Origin: Stenotrophomonas acidaminiphila
GTDB lineage: Bacteria > Pseudomonadota > Gammaproteobacteria > Xanthomonadales > Xanthomonadaceae
Assembly: GCF_001431595.1 (NCBI RefSeq)
Contig: NZ_LDJO01000014.1
Coordinates: 231,461-295,460, forward strand
Reading direction: 5' to 3'
DNA length: 64,000 bases
Position 1 is the stretch's first letter. Each line of letters starts with the position of its first letter. The notes under the pieces were generated by a model. It was not told the DNA's origin. It did no database searches and saw nothing but the letters and a program-made list of their open reading frames with translations. This document shows positions 37,764 to 47,011 of this stretch, piece by piece. Made by a program: the position numbers and the translations under genes.

Positions 37764-38759
37764 TCAGGGCAGGCTGCCGGCGCGCTCGGCCGCGAGCCGT
37801 GTTTCCAGGTTGGCGCGGCCCGTGTCGGCGTAGCGGCGGCAGGCGCCGGAATCGACCAGCGGCGCACCATCGCTGCCCTGCATGCGCGCGAACAGGTTGC
37901 TGGCCAGCGGGTGCGGGGTGATCTGGATGTCGCAGGGCAGGGCGGCGAGGGTGTCCAGGCCGCGGCGGAAGGCGGCGACCATCGCCGGATGATCGCCGTA
38001 GCGGTACTCCCGGTCGGAGAGCGCGCTGACGCTGTCGGTATAGGCCATGTCCAGGCAGCGCGTGCCCTCGCAGGCGCGCCAGGTCCAGCTGGTGCCGCCG
38101 GGGGTGTGCCCGGGGGTCGCGTGCGGGGTGAGGACCAGGGCGCCGACCCGCACCGGCTGGCCATCGTCGAGCGCGCGCACCACCGGTACCGCCGGGAAGC
38201 CGGTCTCGAACTCCAGCTGCTGCGGATCGCTGCGCCCGCTCACCCCGGTACGCAGGGTGGGGACGGCCGGCGCGCGCGCCAGCAATGGCGCCCCGGTCAC
38301 GCCCTGCAGGTAGGCCAGGCCCGCCGCATGGTCATGGTGTTCATGCGAGTTGAGCAGGTACTTCACGTCGCCGGGGTCGAAGCCCAGGGCGCGGATGTTG
38401 GCGTCGATCAACGGTCCGGCCGGTGCGGTGGCGCCATCGATGAGGACGTGGCCCTGGTCGGAGGTGACCAGCAGGGCGGTCAGGCCGCAGGTGCCCACGT
38501 ACCAGGTGTTGCCGAAGATGCGGCGCGGCGGCGCGCGCTCGTTCCAGCCGTCCATGGCGCTGTCGCTGGCCGCGCAGGCCGGTACGTCGGTGCCGCGGGT
38601 GGCCGTGGGCGCAGGCGCGGCAGGCACGGGCGTGGCGACCGCAGTGGCCGGCACGGCGTCCTGCGGGGCGTGGCAGGCGGCCAGCAGGACGAGGCCGAGG
38701 ACGGGTGTGGCAAGGCGGCAGGGCCGCCGCGGGGCTGGGCGCATGGCTGGCATCGGCAT
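37764..38759 (-). CDS. subclass B3 metallo-beta-lactamase, predicted lipoprotein
   Basis: A 331-residue zinc hydrolase of the MBL fold. All B3 zinc ligands are present: H139-E-H141-H-D143-H144, His218 in [11 protein letters not shown] and His283 in ITPHPLASN. The upstream [26 protein letters not shown] is the typical B3 N-terminal block. The signal sequence ends LLAAC (Cys29), a lipobox, followed by a ~30-residue Ala/Pro/Thr linker, so the enzyme is probably membrane-tethered. Three near-by ATGs (38759, 38753, 38744) are possible starts. Beta-lactam hydrolysis is inferred from the motif set; other lactonase-like substrates are possible. It stands alone, with no mobile element near it. Confidence 0.9.
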   Translation of the reverse strand: MPMPAMRPAPRRPCRLATPVLGLVLLAACHAPQDAVPATAVATPVPAAPAPTATRGTDVPACAASDSAMDGWNERAPPRRIFGNTWYVGTCGLTALLVTSDQGHVLIDGATAPAGPLIDANIRALGFDPGDVKYLLNSHEHHDHAAGLAYLQGVTGAPLLARAPAVPTLRTGVSGRSDPQQLEFETGFPAVPVVRALDDGQPVRVGALVLTPHATPGHTPGGTSWTWRACEGTRCLDMAYTDSVSALSDREYRYGDHPAMVAAFRRGLDTLAALPCDIQITPHPLASNLFARMQGSDGAPLVDSGACRRYADTGRANLETRLAAERAGSLP

Positions 38760-38857
38760 GGGGCAACAGGTGCCGCAGCATAGGCAGCCCGCGCCGCCGC
38801 GACCAACGCGAATAAGCTGCGGCAGGCATGAGCCCGCCGCATGCCTGGGCGCCGGGG

Positions 38858-40081
38858 TCAGCGCCCCGGCGCCAGCCCGGTGTAGCGTGCGCGCGGGCGG
38901 ATCAGGGTGCCCAGCGCCTGCTGCTCCAGCGCGTGCGCCAGCCAGCCGGTCAGGCGCGCGGCGGCGAACATCACCAGCGCGTGCGCGCCGGGCAGGCCGT
39001 GCACGTAGCAGATCGCCGCCAGCAGGCCGTCGATGTTCGGGTGCTGGCCGCTGTGCTCGGCGGTGGCGGCCAGTACCGCTTCGACGTGGCGCATGCGCGG
39101 TTGTTCGCCGCACAGTTCGCGCAGCTGGCGCAGCACCTCGGTGCCGCGCGGGTCGCCGTCGGGATAGAGCAGGTGGTTGAAGCCGGGCAGTTCGTCGCCG
39201 CGGCGCCAGCGTTCGGCGATGAACGCGGCCGGCGCGCCGCTGGCCTCGGCATCGAGCAGCAGCGCATGCGCGCGCGCGGTGGCGCCGCCGTGGCGCGGCC
39301 CGGACAGCGCGGCCAGGCCGGCGCTGACGGTGGCGTGCAGGTGCGCGCCGGTGGAGGCGACCACGCGCGCGGCGAACGCCGAGACGTTCAGTTCGTGGTC
39401 GGCGCACAGCACCAGTGCCGAGCGCACCAGTTCGGCGAAGCCGGCATCGCCGGGCCGCCACGCATCGGCCAGCAGGCGGTGCACCGGCCGCGCATCGGGC
39501 TGGACGCCGACCAGCAGCGCGGCGTTCTGCCGCAGCAGCATCGCCGCCACCTCGCGCCGCACCGGCGCGGCGGCGTTGAGCGACTGCCGCTGCTCCAGCG
39601 CCAGCAGCGGAATGCAGGCCATGGTGCGCTCCAGCGGCGGCAGGCCGGTATCCAGCGCCAGCGCCGCCACCCGCGGCGGCCAGGCCGGCGGCGGCGCCGC
39701 GGCGAACGGGTCCTGTTCCTCGCATTCCCACAGCAGCCGCGCGATGTCCTCCAGGGTGGCGCCGGTGCGCGCCGCCGCCACCGCCGAACGGCCGCGGTAG
39801 TACGGGCCGTCCGGGCGGATCAGCGAGATCCGCGTCTCCAGCACCGGCAGGCCGCGGTCCAGGCTCTGCGCCGCGCCGCGTGCCGCGCCGCGGCCGGCGC
39901 GCTTGCGCTGCGCCAGCCGTTCCACCTCGGCGCGCAGGTAGACGCGGCTGCGCGGGTCGGGCCCGGGCCGCGAACTGAGCTGGCCGCGGCTGACATAGGC
40001 GTACAGCGTGGCCGGGCTGATCCCGAGCAGGGCGCAGGCGTCGCTGGCGGGGATCAGTTCGGGGTCGGCGGGCTCGGTCAT
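38858..40081 (-). CDS. helix-turn-helix / citrate synthase fusion protein, likely prp regulator
   Basis: A 407-residue protein with an N-terminal MerR/excisionase-type HTH (about 8-60; [22 protein letters not shown]) fused to a citrate synthase domain (about 75-407). All active-site residues known from bacterial citrate synthases are kept: His229 ([10 protein letters not shown]), His264 (GPRHGGAT), His303 and Arg312 ([13 protein letters not shown]), Asp351 (PNIDGL) and the terminal arginines (IRPRARYTG). It diverges from prpB across a 113-bp region full of inverted repeats, and no PrpR is present. A role as a DNA-binding sensor of methylcitrate, oxaloacetate or propionyl-CoA is inferred; it could also be an active synthase. 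The ATG at 40081 fits the HTH start. Confidence 0.85.
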   Translation of the reverse strand: MTEPADPELIPASDACALLGISPATLYAYVSRGQLSSRPGPDPRSRVYLRAEVERLAQRKRAGRGAARGAAQSLDRGLPVLETRISLIRPDGPYYRGRSAVAAARTGATLEDIARLLWECEEQDPFAAAPPPAWPPRVAALALDTGLPPLERTMACIPLLALEQRQSLNAAAPVRREVAAMLLRQNAALLVGVQPDARPVHRLLADAWRPGDAGFAELVRSALVLCADHELNVSAFAARVVASTGAHLHATVSAGLAALSGPRHGGATARAHALLLDAEASGAPAAFIAERWRRGDELPGFNHLLYPDGDPRGTEVLRQLRELCGEQPRMRHVEAVLAATAEHSGQHPNIDGLLAAICYVHGLPGAHALVMFAAARLTGWLAHALEQQALGTLIRPRARYTGLAPGR

Positions 40082-40094
40082 GGTGCTCGATATG

Positions 40095-40122
40095 TTGATT
40101 GTTTGAATCAAGATTGATCAAT
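40095..40122. promoter_or_regulatory. inverted repeats between the HTH-citrate synthase gene and prpB (operator candidate)
   Basis: TTGATT-GTTTG-AATCAA (40095-40111) is followed one base later by the perfect palindrome ATTGATCAAT (40113-40122). Both share the half-site TTGAT. The site is A+T rich in a G+C-rich genome, 14 bp from the HTH gene start and 73 bp from the prpB start. It overlaps a possible prpB promoter (TTGATC at 40114, 17 nt, CAGATT at 40137), as expected for a repressor or dual regulator. Confidence 0.6.
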
Positions 40123-40194
40123 GGTTTGGATGGTGCCAGATTGTGCGCCATCGCGGAACGGCGCTTTCGCCACCGCCATACCAGGAGTCCCGCC

Positions 40195-41082
40195 ATGTCC
40201 GTTTCCTCCGCCGGCGCCGCGTTCCGCGCCGCCCTGGCCGCCGAAAAGCCCCTGCAGGTGATCGGTGCGATCAACGCCAACCACGCGCTGCTCGCCAAGC
40301 GCGCCGGCTACAAGGCCATCTACCTGTCCGGCGGCGGCGTCGCGGCCGGCTCGCTGGGGCTGCCGGACCTGGGCATCAACACCCTGGAAGACGTGCTGGT
40401 CGACGTGCGCCGCATCACCGACGTGTGCGACCTGCCGCTGATGGTGGACATCGACACCGGCTTCGGCCCGAGCGCGTTCAACATCGCGCGCACGGTGAAG
40501 TCGCTGATCAAGGCCGGTGCGGCCGCCTGCCACATCGAGGACCAGGTCGGCGCCAAGCGCTGCGGCCACCGCCCGGGCAAGGAAATCGTGTCGCAGGGCG
40601 AGATGGTCGACCGGGTCAAGGCCGCGGCCGATGCCAAGACCGACCCGGGCTTCTTCCTGATCGCCCGCACCGACGCCATCCAGATGGAAGGCGTGGACGC
40701 GGCCATCGAGCGCGCCATCGCCTGCGTCGAGGCCGGTGCCGACGGCATCTTCGCCGAGGCCGCCTACGACCTGGACACCTACCGCCGTTTCGTCGACGCG
40801 GTGAAGGTGCCGGTGCTGGCCAACATCACCGAGTTCGGCAAGACCCCGCTGTTCAGCCGTGACGAGCTGGCCTCGGCCGGCGTCGCCATCCAGCTGTTCC
40901 CGCTGTCGGCGTTCCGCGCCGCCAACAAGGCCGCCGAGAACGTGTACGAGGCGATCCGCCGCGACGGCCACCAGCGCAACGTGGTCGATGCCATGCAGAC
41001 CCGCGAGGAGCTGTACGACCGCATCGGCTACCACGCCTTCGAAGCGCAGCTGGACAAGGTGTTCGCGCAGAAGGGCGCATGA
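40195..41082 (+). CDS. prpB: methylisocitrate lyase
   Basis: The last step of the methylcitrate cycle, splitting 2-methylisocitrate into pyruvate and succinate. The 295-residue isocitrate-lyase-superfamily enzyme has the catalytic loop KRCGHRPGK, the metal-binding DIDTGFG and IEDQVG, and the C-terminal [11 protein letters not shown] typical of PrpB. The ATG at 40195 follows AGGAG with eight bases spacing. It is the first gene of the operon prpB, DUF1003, prpC, acnD, prpF. Confidence 0.97.
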   Translation: MSVSSAGAAFRAALAAEKPLQVIGAINANHALLAKRAGYKAIYLSGGGVAAGSLGLPDLGINTLEDVLVDVRRITDVCDLPLMVDIDTGFGPSAFNIARTVKSLIKAGAAACHIEDQVGAKRCGHRPGKEIVSQGEMVDRVKAAADAKTDPGFFLIARTDAIQMEGVDAAIERAIACVEAGADGIFAEAAYDLDTYRRFVDAVKVPVLANITEFGKTPLFSRDELASAGVAIQLFPLSAFRAANKAAENVYEAIRRDGHQRNVVDAMQTREELYDRIGYHAFEAQLDKVFAQKGA

Positions 41083-41113
41083 TGGCCGTTCCTGCGGCCA
41101 CCTGATACCTGCC

Positions 41114-41713
41114 ATGGCGACCCCGTCCTCCCACCGCACCCGTGTCGACCGCCGCGATACCGCGCGGCGCCTGCTGCAACGCGACCTGGAGCAGCTGACG
41201 CCCGAGGAACGGGTGGTGGTCGAACGCTTCATCTCCGGTGGGCGGGTCTCGCGCAACGTGCGCCGCGAGCTGCACGAGTCGCGCACGCTGGGCGAGCGGG
41301 TCGCCGACCGCGTCGCCGAGGTCGGCGGCAGCTGGACCTTCATCCTGTGCTTCGGCGTGGTGCTGGTGGTGTGGATGGTGGTCAACACCTTCCTGTTGGC
41401 CAGGGCGTTCGACCCGTACCCCTACATCCTGCTCAACCTGGTGCTGTCGTGCCTGGCCGCGGTGCAGGCGCCGATCATCATGATGAGCCAGAACCGGCAG
41501 GCGGCGGTGGACCGCATGCGTGCCGAGAACGATTACCAGGTCAACGTGAAAGCGGAGCTGGAAGTGCTGCAGATCCACGAGAAGCTGGACGTACTCCGCT
41601 CCCACGAATGGGCGCTGCTGGTCGAACAGCAGAACCGCCAGATCGAAATGCTGCAGCGACTGCTGGAATGCGCCACCGCGGCGCCGGCTGGCGACCCGCA
41701 GAAACAACCGTAA
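41114..41713 (+). CDS. DUF1003 membrane protein within the prp operon
   Basis: A 199-residue protein with two central membrane helices (about 76-96 and 103-123) flanked by charged segments. The core [51 protein letters not shown] and [12 protein letters not shown] is diagnostic of DUF1003. A C-terminal coiled-coil-like region follows ([16 protein letters not shown]). No biochemical function is established for the family. It lies 31 bp after prpB and 25 bp before prpC on the same strand, so it is almost certainly co-transcribed with propionate genes, an arrangement not part of the classical operon. Confidence 0.93.
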   Translation: MATPSSHRTRVDRRDTARRLLQRDLEQLTPEERVVVERFISGGRVSRNVRRELHESRTLGERVADRVAEVGGSWTFILCFGVVLVVWMVVNTFLLARAFDPYPYILLNLVLSCLAAVQAPIIMMSQNRQAAVDRMRAENDYQVNVKAELEVLQIHEKLDVLRSHEWALLVEQQNRQIEMLQRLLECATAAPAGDPQKQP

Positions 41714-41738
41714 ACCTTCCCTCGAAAGGCAGAAGACC

Positions 41739-42899
41739 ATGTCAGAACAGACCACCGCCACGCCCGGCTTCAAGCCCAAGAAGTCCGTCGCCCTGTCCGG
41801 CACCGCCGCCGGCAACACCGCGCTGTGCACCGTCGGCCGCAGCGGCAACGACCTGCACTACCGCGGCTACGACATCCTGGACCTGGCCAACACCAGCGAG
41901 TTCGAGGAAATCGCCCACCTGCTCGTGCACGGCAAGCTGCCGAACAAGGCCGAGCTGCGCGCCTACAAGGCCAAGCTGAAGGCGCTGCGCGGCATCCCCG
42001 CCGCGGTCAAGGCCGCGCTCGAGGAACTGCCGCCGTCGGCGCACCCGATGGACGTGATGCGCACCGGCGTGTCGGTGCTCGGCTGCGTGTCGCCGGAGAA
42101 GGACGACCACAACCACCCGGGTGCGCGCGACATCGCCGACAAGCTGATGGCCTGCCTGGGCTCGATGCTGCTGTACTGGTACCACTGGAGCCACAACGGC
42201 CGCGCCATCGACGTGGAGACCGACGACGACTCCATCGGCGGCCACTTCCTGCACCTGCTGCACGGTGAGCAGCCGCGCGCGTCCTGGGTCAAGGCGATGC
42301 ACACCTCGCTGATCCTGTACGCCGAGCATGAGTTCAACGCCTCCACCTTCGCCTGCCGCGTCATCGCCGGCACCGGCAGCGACATGTACAGCGCCATCAC
42401 CGGCGGCATCGGCGCGCTGCGCGGGCCCAAGCACGGCGGCGCCAACGAAGTCGCGTTCGAGGTGCAGAAGCGCTACGAGACGCCGGACGAGGCCGAGGCC
42501 GACATCAAGGCGCGGGTGGAGCGCAAGGAAGTGGTGATCGGCTTCGGCCACCCGGTCTACACCGTGTCCGATCCGCGCAACAAGGTGATCAAGGACGTGG
42601 CGCGCGAGCTGTCGGCCGAACAGCAGAACCTGAAGATGTACGACATCGCCGAGCGCCTGGAAACGGTGATGTGGGACATCAAGAAGATGTTCCCGAACCT
42701 GGACTGGTTCAGCGCCGTCAGCTACCACATGATGGGCGTGCCGACCGCGATGTTCACCCCGCTGTTCGTGATCGCCCGCACCGCCGGCTGGAGCGCGCAC
42801 ATCATCGAACAGCGCATCGACGGCAAGATCATCCGCCCCAGCGCCAACTACACCGGTCCGGAAGACCAGGCCTTCGTGCCGCTGGACCAGCGCGGCTGA
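41739..42899 (+). CDS. prpC: 2-methylcitrate synthase
   Basis: Condenses propionyl-CoA with oxaloacetate to 2-methylcitrate. The 386-residue citrate-synthase-family enzyme has the short 'type II-like prokaryotic' form seen in PrpC. The start of the fold is [23 protein letters not shown]; the active-site residues are in [33 protein letters not shown] and [15 protein letters not shown], ending [14 protein letters not shown] precedes the ATG. Compared with the HTH fusion upstream it lacks any DNA-binding domain, so the two are paralogous folds with split roles. Confidence 0.97.
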   Translation: MSEQTTATPGFKPKKSVALSGTAAGNTALCTVGRSGNDLHYRGYDILDLANTSEFEEIAHLLVHGKLPNKAELRAYKAKLKALRGIPAAVKAALEELPPSAHPMDVMRTGVSVLGCVSPEKDDHNHPGARDIADKLMACLGSMLLYWYHWSHNGRAIDVETDDDSIGGHFLHLLHGEQPRASWVKAMHTSLILYAEHEFNASTFACRVIAGTGSDMYSAITGGIGALRGPKHGGANEVAFEVQKRYETPDEAEADIKARVERKEVVIGFGHPVYTVSDPRNKVIKDVARELSAEQQNLKMYDIAERLETVMWDIKKMFPNLDWFSAVSYHMMGVPTAMFTPLFVIARTAGWSAHIIEQRIDGKIIRPSANYTGPEDQAFVPLDQRG

Positions 42900-42908
42900 C
42901 GCGCCCGC

Positions 42909-42971
42909 GCCCTCTCCCCCCTGCGGGGAGGGGGCGTCACCATTCCCCGGGAGCGGGCCCTGTCCGCTCCC
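42909..42971. repeat. two palindromic GC-rich hairpins between prpC and acnD
   Basis: GCCCTCTCCCC pairs with GGGGAGGGGGC (42909-42935, one G-U pair), and GGGAGCGG pairs with CCGCTCCC (42949-42971). The first has the same CCCTCTCCC core as the hairpin after hflC, suggesting a dispersed intergenic palindrome family. No T tract follows, so these may tune mRNA stability between prpC and acnD rather than stop transcription. Confidence 0.55.
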
Positions 42972-43053
42972 CGCCGGCACCCCGGCGATCACCGCGAAGT
43001 ACGGGCGTGTCGCTGCCGCCCCCCACGCAAGCCACCCGACCCACAGGCCAGCC

Positions 43054-45672
43054 ATGAACACCGATCACCGCAAGCAACTTCCCGGCACCGCGCTGGACTA
43101 CTTCGACGCCCGCGAGGCGGTCGATGCCATCGCCCCCGGCGCCTACGCCACCCTGCCGTACACCTCGCGCGTGCTGGCCGAGAACCTGGTGCGCCGCTGC
43201 GATCCGGCCACCCTGGCCGATTCGCTTAGGCAGCTGGTCGAGCGCCGCCGCGACCTGGATTTCCCGTGGTTCCCGGCGCGCGTGGTGTGCCACGACATCC
43301 TCGGCCAGACCGCGCTGGTGGACCTGGCCGGCCTGCGCGACGCCATCGCCGAGAAGGGCGGCGACCCGGCCAAGGTCAACCCGGTGGTGCCGGTGCAGTT
43401 GATCGTCGACCACTCGCTGGCGGTGGAGTGCGGCGGCTTCGACCCGGATGCGTTCGCCAAGAACCGCGCCATCGAGGACCGCCGCAACGAAGACCGCTTC
43501 CACTTCATCGACTGGACCAAACAGGCCTTCGAGAACGTGGACGTGATCCCGCCGGGCAACGGCATCATGCACCAGATCAACCTGGAGAAGATGTCGCCGG
43601 TGGTCTACGTGCAGGACGGGGTGGCGTTCCCGGACACCTGCGTCGGCACCGACAGCCACACCCCGCACGTCGATGCGCTGGGCGTGATCGCCATCGGCGT
43701 CGGCGGGCTGGAGGCCGAGAACGTGATGCTCGGCCGCGCCTCGTGGATGCGCCTGCCGGACATCGTCGGCGTCAGGCTCGGCGGCAGGCCGCAGCCGGGC
43801 ATCACCGCCACCGACGTGGTGCTGGCGCTGACCGAGTTCCTGCGCAAAGAGCGCGTGGTCGGGGCCTACCTCGAATTCTTCGGCGAAGGCGCCGCGGCGC
43901 TGACCATCGGCGACCGCGCCACCATCTCCAACATGTGCCCGGAATACGGCGCGACCGCGGCGATGTTCTACATCGACCAACAGACCCTGGACTACCTGCG
44001 CCTGACCGGCCGCGAGGAAGCCCAGGTGGCACTGGTGGAGAACTACGCCCGCACCACCGGGCTGTGGGCCGACGCGCTGGCCACCGCGCAGTACGAGCGC
44101 GTGCTCGAGTTCGACCTGTCCACGGTCGTGCGCAACATGGCCGGCCCGAGCAACCCGCACCGGCGCCTGCCGGTGTCCGACCTGGCCGAGCGCGGCATCG
44201 CCGACGAGGCCAAGCTGGAAAGCGGCAAGGGCGAGGAAGCCCAGGGGCTGATGCCCGACGGCGCGGTGATCATCGCCGCCATCACCAGCTGCACCAACAC
44301 CTCCAACCCGCGCAACGTGATCGCCGCCGGCCTGCTGGCGCGCAACGCCAACGCGCGCGGGCTGGTGCGCAAGCCGTGGGTGAAGTCGTCGCTGGCGCCC
44401 GGTTCCAAGGCGGTGCAGCTGTACCTGGAGGAGGCCGGCCTGCTGCCCGAGCTGGAGCAGCTGGGCTTCGGCATCGTCGCCTTCGCCTGCACCACCTGCA
44501 ACGGCATGAGCGGCGCGCTGGACCCGAAGATCCAGCAGGAAATCATCGACCGCGACCTGTACGCCACCGCCGTGCTGTCGGGCAACCGCAATTTCGACGG
44601 CCGCATCCACCCGTACGCCAAGCAGGCGTTCCTGGCCTCGCCGCCGCTGGTGATCGCCTACGCCATCGCCGGTACCGTGCGCTTCGACATCGAGAAGGAC
44701 GTGCTGGGCGTGGACGCCGACGGCAACGCCGTGCGGCTGAAGGACATCTGGCCGTCGGACGCCGAGATCGACGCGGTGGTCAAGGCCTCGGTCAAGCCGG
44801 AACAGTTCCGCAGCGTCTACAACCCGATGTTCAACGTGCGCGTCGAGCATGGCGGCAAGGTCAGCCCGCTGTATGACTGGCGGCCGCGCAGCACCTACAT
44901 CCGCCGCCCGCCGTACTGGGAGGGCGCGCTGGCCGGCGAGCGCACGCTGCGCGGCATGCGCCCGCTGGCGGTGCTGCCGGACAACATCACCACCGACCAC
45001 CTGTCGCCGTCCAACGCGATCCTGCCGTCCAGCGCCGCCGGCGAGTACCTGGCGAAGATGGGCCTGCCGGAAGAGGACTTCAATTCCTACGCCACCCACC
45101 GCGGCGACCACCTCACCGCGCAGCGCGCCACCTTCGCCAACCCGAAGCTGTTCAACGAGATGGTGCGCAACGACGACGGCAGCGTGAAGCAGGGCTCGCT
45201 GGCGCGGGTGGAGCCGGACGGCAAGGTCATGCGCATGTGGGAAGCGATCGAGACCTACATGGCGCGCAAGCAGCCGCTGATCATCATCGCCGGCGCCGAC
45301 TACGGCCAGGGCAGCTCGCGCGACTGGGCGGCCAAGGGCGTGCGCCTGGCGGGCGTGGAAGCGATCGTCGCCGAGGGCTTCGAGCGCATCCACCGCACCA
45401 ACCTGATCGGCATGGGCGTGCTGCCGCTGGAGTTCAAGCCGGGCACCGACCGCAACACCCTGGGCATCGACGGCACCGAGACCTTCGACGTGGTCGGGCA
45501 GCGCACCCCGCGCGCCGATTTGACCCTGGTGATCCACCGCCGCGACGGCAGCACCGTCGAGGTGCCGGTGACCTGCCGCCTGGACAGCGACGAGGAAGTG
45601 GCCATCTACGAGGCCGGCGGCGTGCTGCAGCGCTTCGCCCAGGATTTCCTGGAAGGCGCCCGGGTGGCCTGA
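43054..45672 (+). CDS. acnD: iron-sulfur 2-methylcitrate dehydratase (AcnD)
   Basis: An aconitase-family enzyme dehydrating 2-methylcitrate to a 2-methylaconitate isomer, which PrpF then converts for rehydration by an aconitase. The 872-residue protein carries the three cluster cysteines in ITSCTNTSNP and ACTTCNGMSG, the aconitase motifs GTDSHTPHVDALG and EYGATAAMFYID, and the swivel-domain signature GADYGQGSSRDWAAKG. This two-gene route (acnD-prpF) replaces the non-homologous PrpD dehydratase of E. coli. The genetic context settles AcnD rather than AcnA. Confidence 0.95.
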   Translation: MNTDHRKQLPGTALDYFDAREAVDAIAPGAYATLPYTSRVLAENLVRRCDPATLADSLRQLVERRRDLDFPWFPARVVCHDILGQTALVDLAGLRDAIAEKGGDPAKVNPVVPVQLIVDHSLAVECGGFDPDAFAKNRAIEDRRNEDRFHFIDWTKQAFENVDVIPPGNGIMHQINLEKMSPVVYVQDGVAFPDTCVGTDSHTPHVDALGVIAIGVGGLEAENVMLGRASWMRLPDIVGVRLGGRPQPGITATDVVLALTEFLRKERVVGAYLEFFGEGAAALTIGDRATISNMCPEYGATAAMFYIDQQTLDYLRLTGREEAQVALVENYARTTGLWADALATAQYERVLEFDLSTVVRNMAGPSNPHRRLPVSDLAERGIADEAKLESGKGEEAQGLMPDGAVIIAAITSCTNTSNPRNVIAAGLLARNANARGLVRKPWVKSSLAPGSKAVQLYLEEAGLLPELEQLGFGIVAFACTTCNGMSGALDPKIQQEIIDRDLYATAVLSGNRNFDGRIHPYAKQAFLASPPLVIAYAIAGTVRFDIEKDVLGVDADGNAVRLKDIWPSDAEIDAVVKASVKPEQFRSVYNPMFNVRVEHGGKVSPLYDWRPRSTYIRRPPYWEGALAGERTLRGMRPLAVLPDNITTDHLSPSNAILPSSAAGEYLAKMGLPEEDFNSYATHRGDHLTAQRATFANPKLFNEMVRNDDGSVKQGSLARVEPDGKVMRMWEAIETYMARKQPLIIIAGADYGQGSSRDWAAKGVRLAGVEAIVAEGFERIHRTNLIGMGVLPLEFKPGTDRNTLGIDGTETFDVVGQRTPRADLTLVIHRRDGSTVEVPVTCRLDSDEEVAIYEAGGVLQRFAQDFLEGARVA

Positions 45673-45679
45673 TACCCCC

Positions 45680-45704
45680 GACGGCCCGGCAACGGGCCGT
45701 CTTT
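45680..45704 (+). terminator. hairpin between acnD and prpF
   Basis: GACGGCCCG-GCAA-CGGGCCGTC is a perfect 9-bp stem with a GNRA loop followed by only three T, eight nt after the acnD stop. It probably acts as a leaky terminator or mRNA-stabilising element inside the operon, lowering PrpF relative to AcnD. Confidence 0.55.
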
Positions 45705-45723
45705 CATTGCAAGGAACCGTTCC

Positions 45724-46911
45724 ATGGCATTTCTCCCGCAACTCCGCATTCCCGCCACCTACATGCGCGGCGGCACCAGCAAGGGCGTGTTCTTCCGCCT
45801 GCAGGACCTGCCGGAAGCGGCGCAGGTGCCCGGCCCGGCGCGCGACGCGCTGCTGCTGCGGGTGATCGGCTCGCCCGATCCGTACGGCAAGCAGACCGAT
45901 GGCATGGGCGGGGCGACGTCGAGCACCAGCAAGTGCGTGATCATCGCCCCGGCCTCGGTGCCGGACCACGACGTCGACTACCTGTACGGCCAGGTCTCCA
46001 TCGACAGCGCGTTCGTCGACTGGTCGGGCAACTGCGGCAACCTCAGCACAGCGGTGGGGCCGTTCGCCATCGCCAACGGTTTCGTCCCGGCCGCGCGCAT
46101 CCCGCGCGACGGCACGGTGGCGGTGCGGGTGTGGCAGGCCAACATCGGCAAGACCATCATCGTGCACGTGCCGGTGCGCGACGGGCAGGTGCAGGAAACC
46201 GGCGACTTCGAACTGGACGGGGTGACCTTCCCGGCGGCCGAGATCGTGCTGGAGTTCATCGATCCGTCCGACGACGAGGGCGACGGCGGCTCCATGTTCC
46301 CCACCGGCCACCTGGTGGACGACCTGCAGGTGCCGGGGGTCGGCACGCTCAAGGCGACGATGATCACCGCCGGCATCCCCACCGTGTTCGTCGACGCGGC
46401 CGCCATCGGCTACGACGGCACCGAGCTGCAGCCGGCGATCAACGAGGACAAGGCCGCGCTGGCCCGGCTGGAGGCCATCCGCGTGGCCGGCGCGCTGCGC
46501 ATGGGCCTGATCCGGGTGCCGGAGGAAGCGGCCACCCGCCAGCACACCCCCAAGGTCGCGTTCGTGGCGCCGGCCAGGGACTATGTCGCCTCCAGCGGCA
46601 GGCACGTCGCCGCCGCCGACATCGACCTCAACGTGCGCGCCATGTCGATGGGCAAGCTGCACCACGCGATGATGGGCACCGCCTCGGTCGCCATCGCCAC
46701 CGCCGCGGCGGTGCCGGGCACGCTGGTCAACCGCGCCGCCGGTGGCGGCCTGCGCGAGGCGGTGCGCTTCGGCCACCCCTCCGGCACCCTGCGGGTGGGC
46801 GCGGCGGTGGCCAGCGTCGATGGCCAGTGGGTCGTGACCAAGGCGGTGATGTCGCGCTCGGCGCGGGTGCTGATGGACGGCGCGGTGCGGGTGCCCGGCG
46901 ACACGCTCTGA
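45724..46911 (+). CDS. prpF: 2-methylaconitate isomerase
   Basis: Isomerises the AcnD product (trans to cis 2-methylaconitate). The 395-residue protein shows the family blocks IPATYMRGGTSKGVFF (with the catalytic-type lysine), KQTDGMGGATSSTSKCVII, DWSGNCGNLSTAVGPFAI and the C-terminal EAVRFGHPSGTLRVGAAV. It belongs to the diaminopimelate-epimerase-like fold. AAGGAA precedes the ATG. It is last in the prp operon, 51 bp after acnD, separated by a hairpin. Confidence 0.96.
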   Translation: MAFLPQLRIPATYMRGGTSKGVFFRLQDLPEAAQVPGPARDALLLRVIGSPDPYGKQTDGMGGATSSTSKCVIIAPASVPDHDVDYLYGQVSIDSAFVDWSGNCGNLSTAVGPFAIANGFVPAARIPRDGTVAVRVWQANIGKTIIVHVPVRDGQVQETGDFELDGVTFPAAEIVLEFIDPSDDEGDGGSMFPTGHLVDDLQVPGVGTLKATMITAGIPTVFVDAAAIGYDGTELQPAINEDKAALARLEAIRVAGALRMGLIRVPEEAATRQHTPKVAFVAPARDYVASSGRHVAAADIDLNVRAMSMGKLHHAMMGTASVAIATAAAVPGTLVNRAAGGGLREAVRFGHPSGTLRVGAAVASVDGQWVVTKAVMSRSARVLMDGAVRVPGDTL

Positions 46912-47011
46912 AGGGGCCGGGCGCAGCCGGCACGCCGCAGCGGGCGTGCCGTCGCGCACACGAGGTGTTCCCGGGCGGCGGCTATACTCGCCGCGTCTGC
47001 AGGAGAACGCC

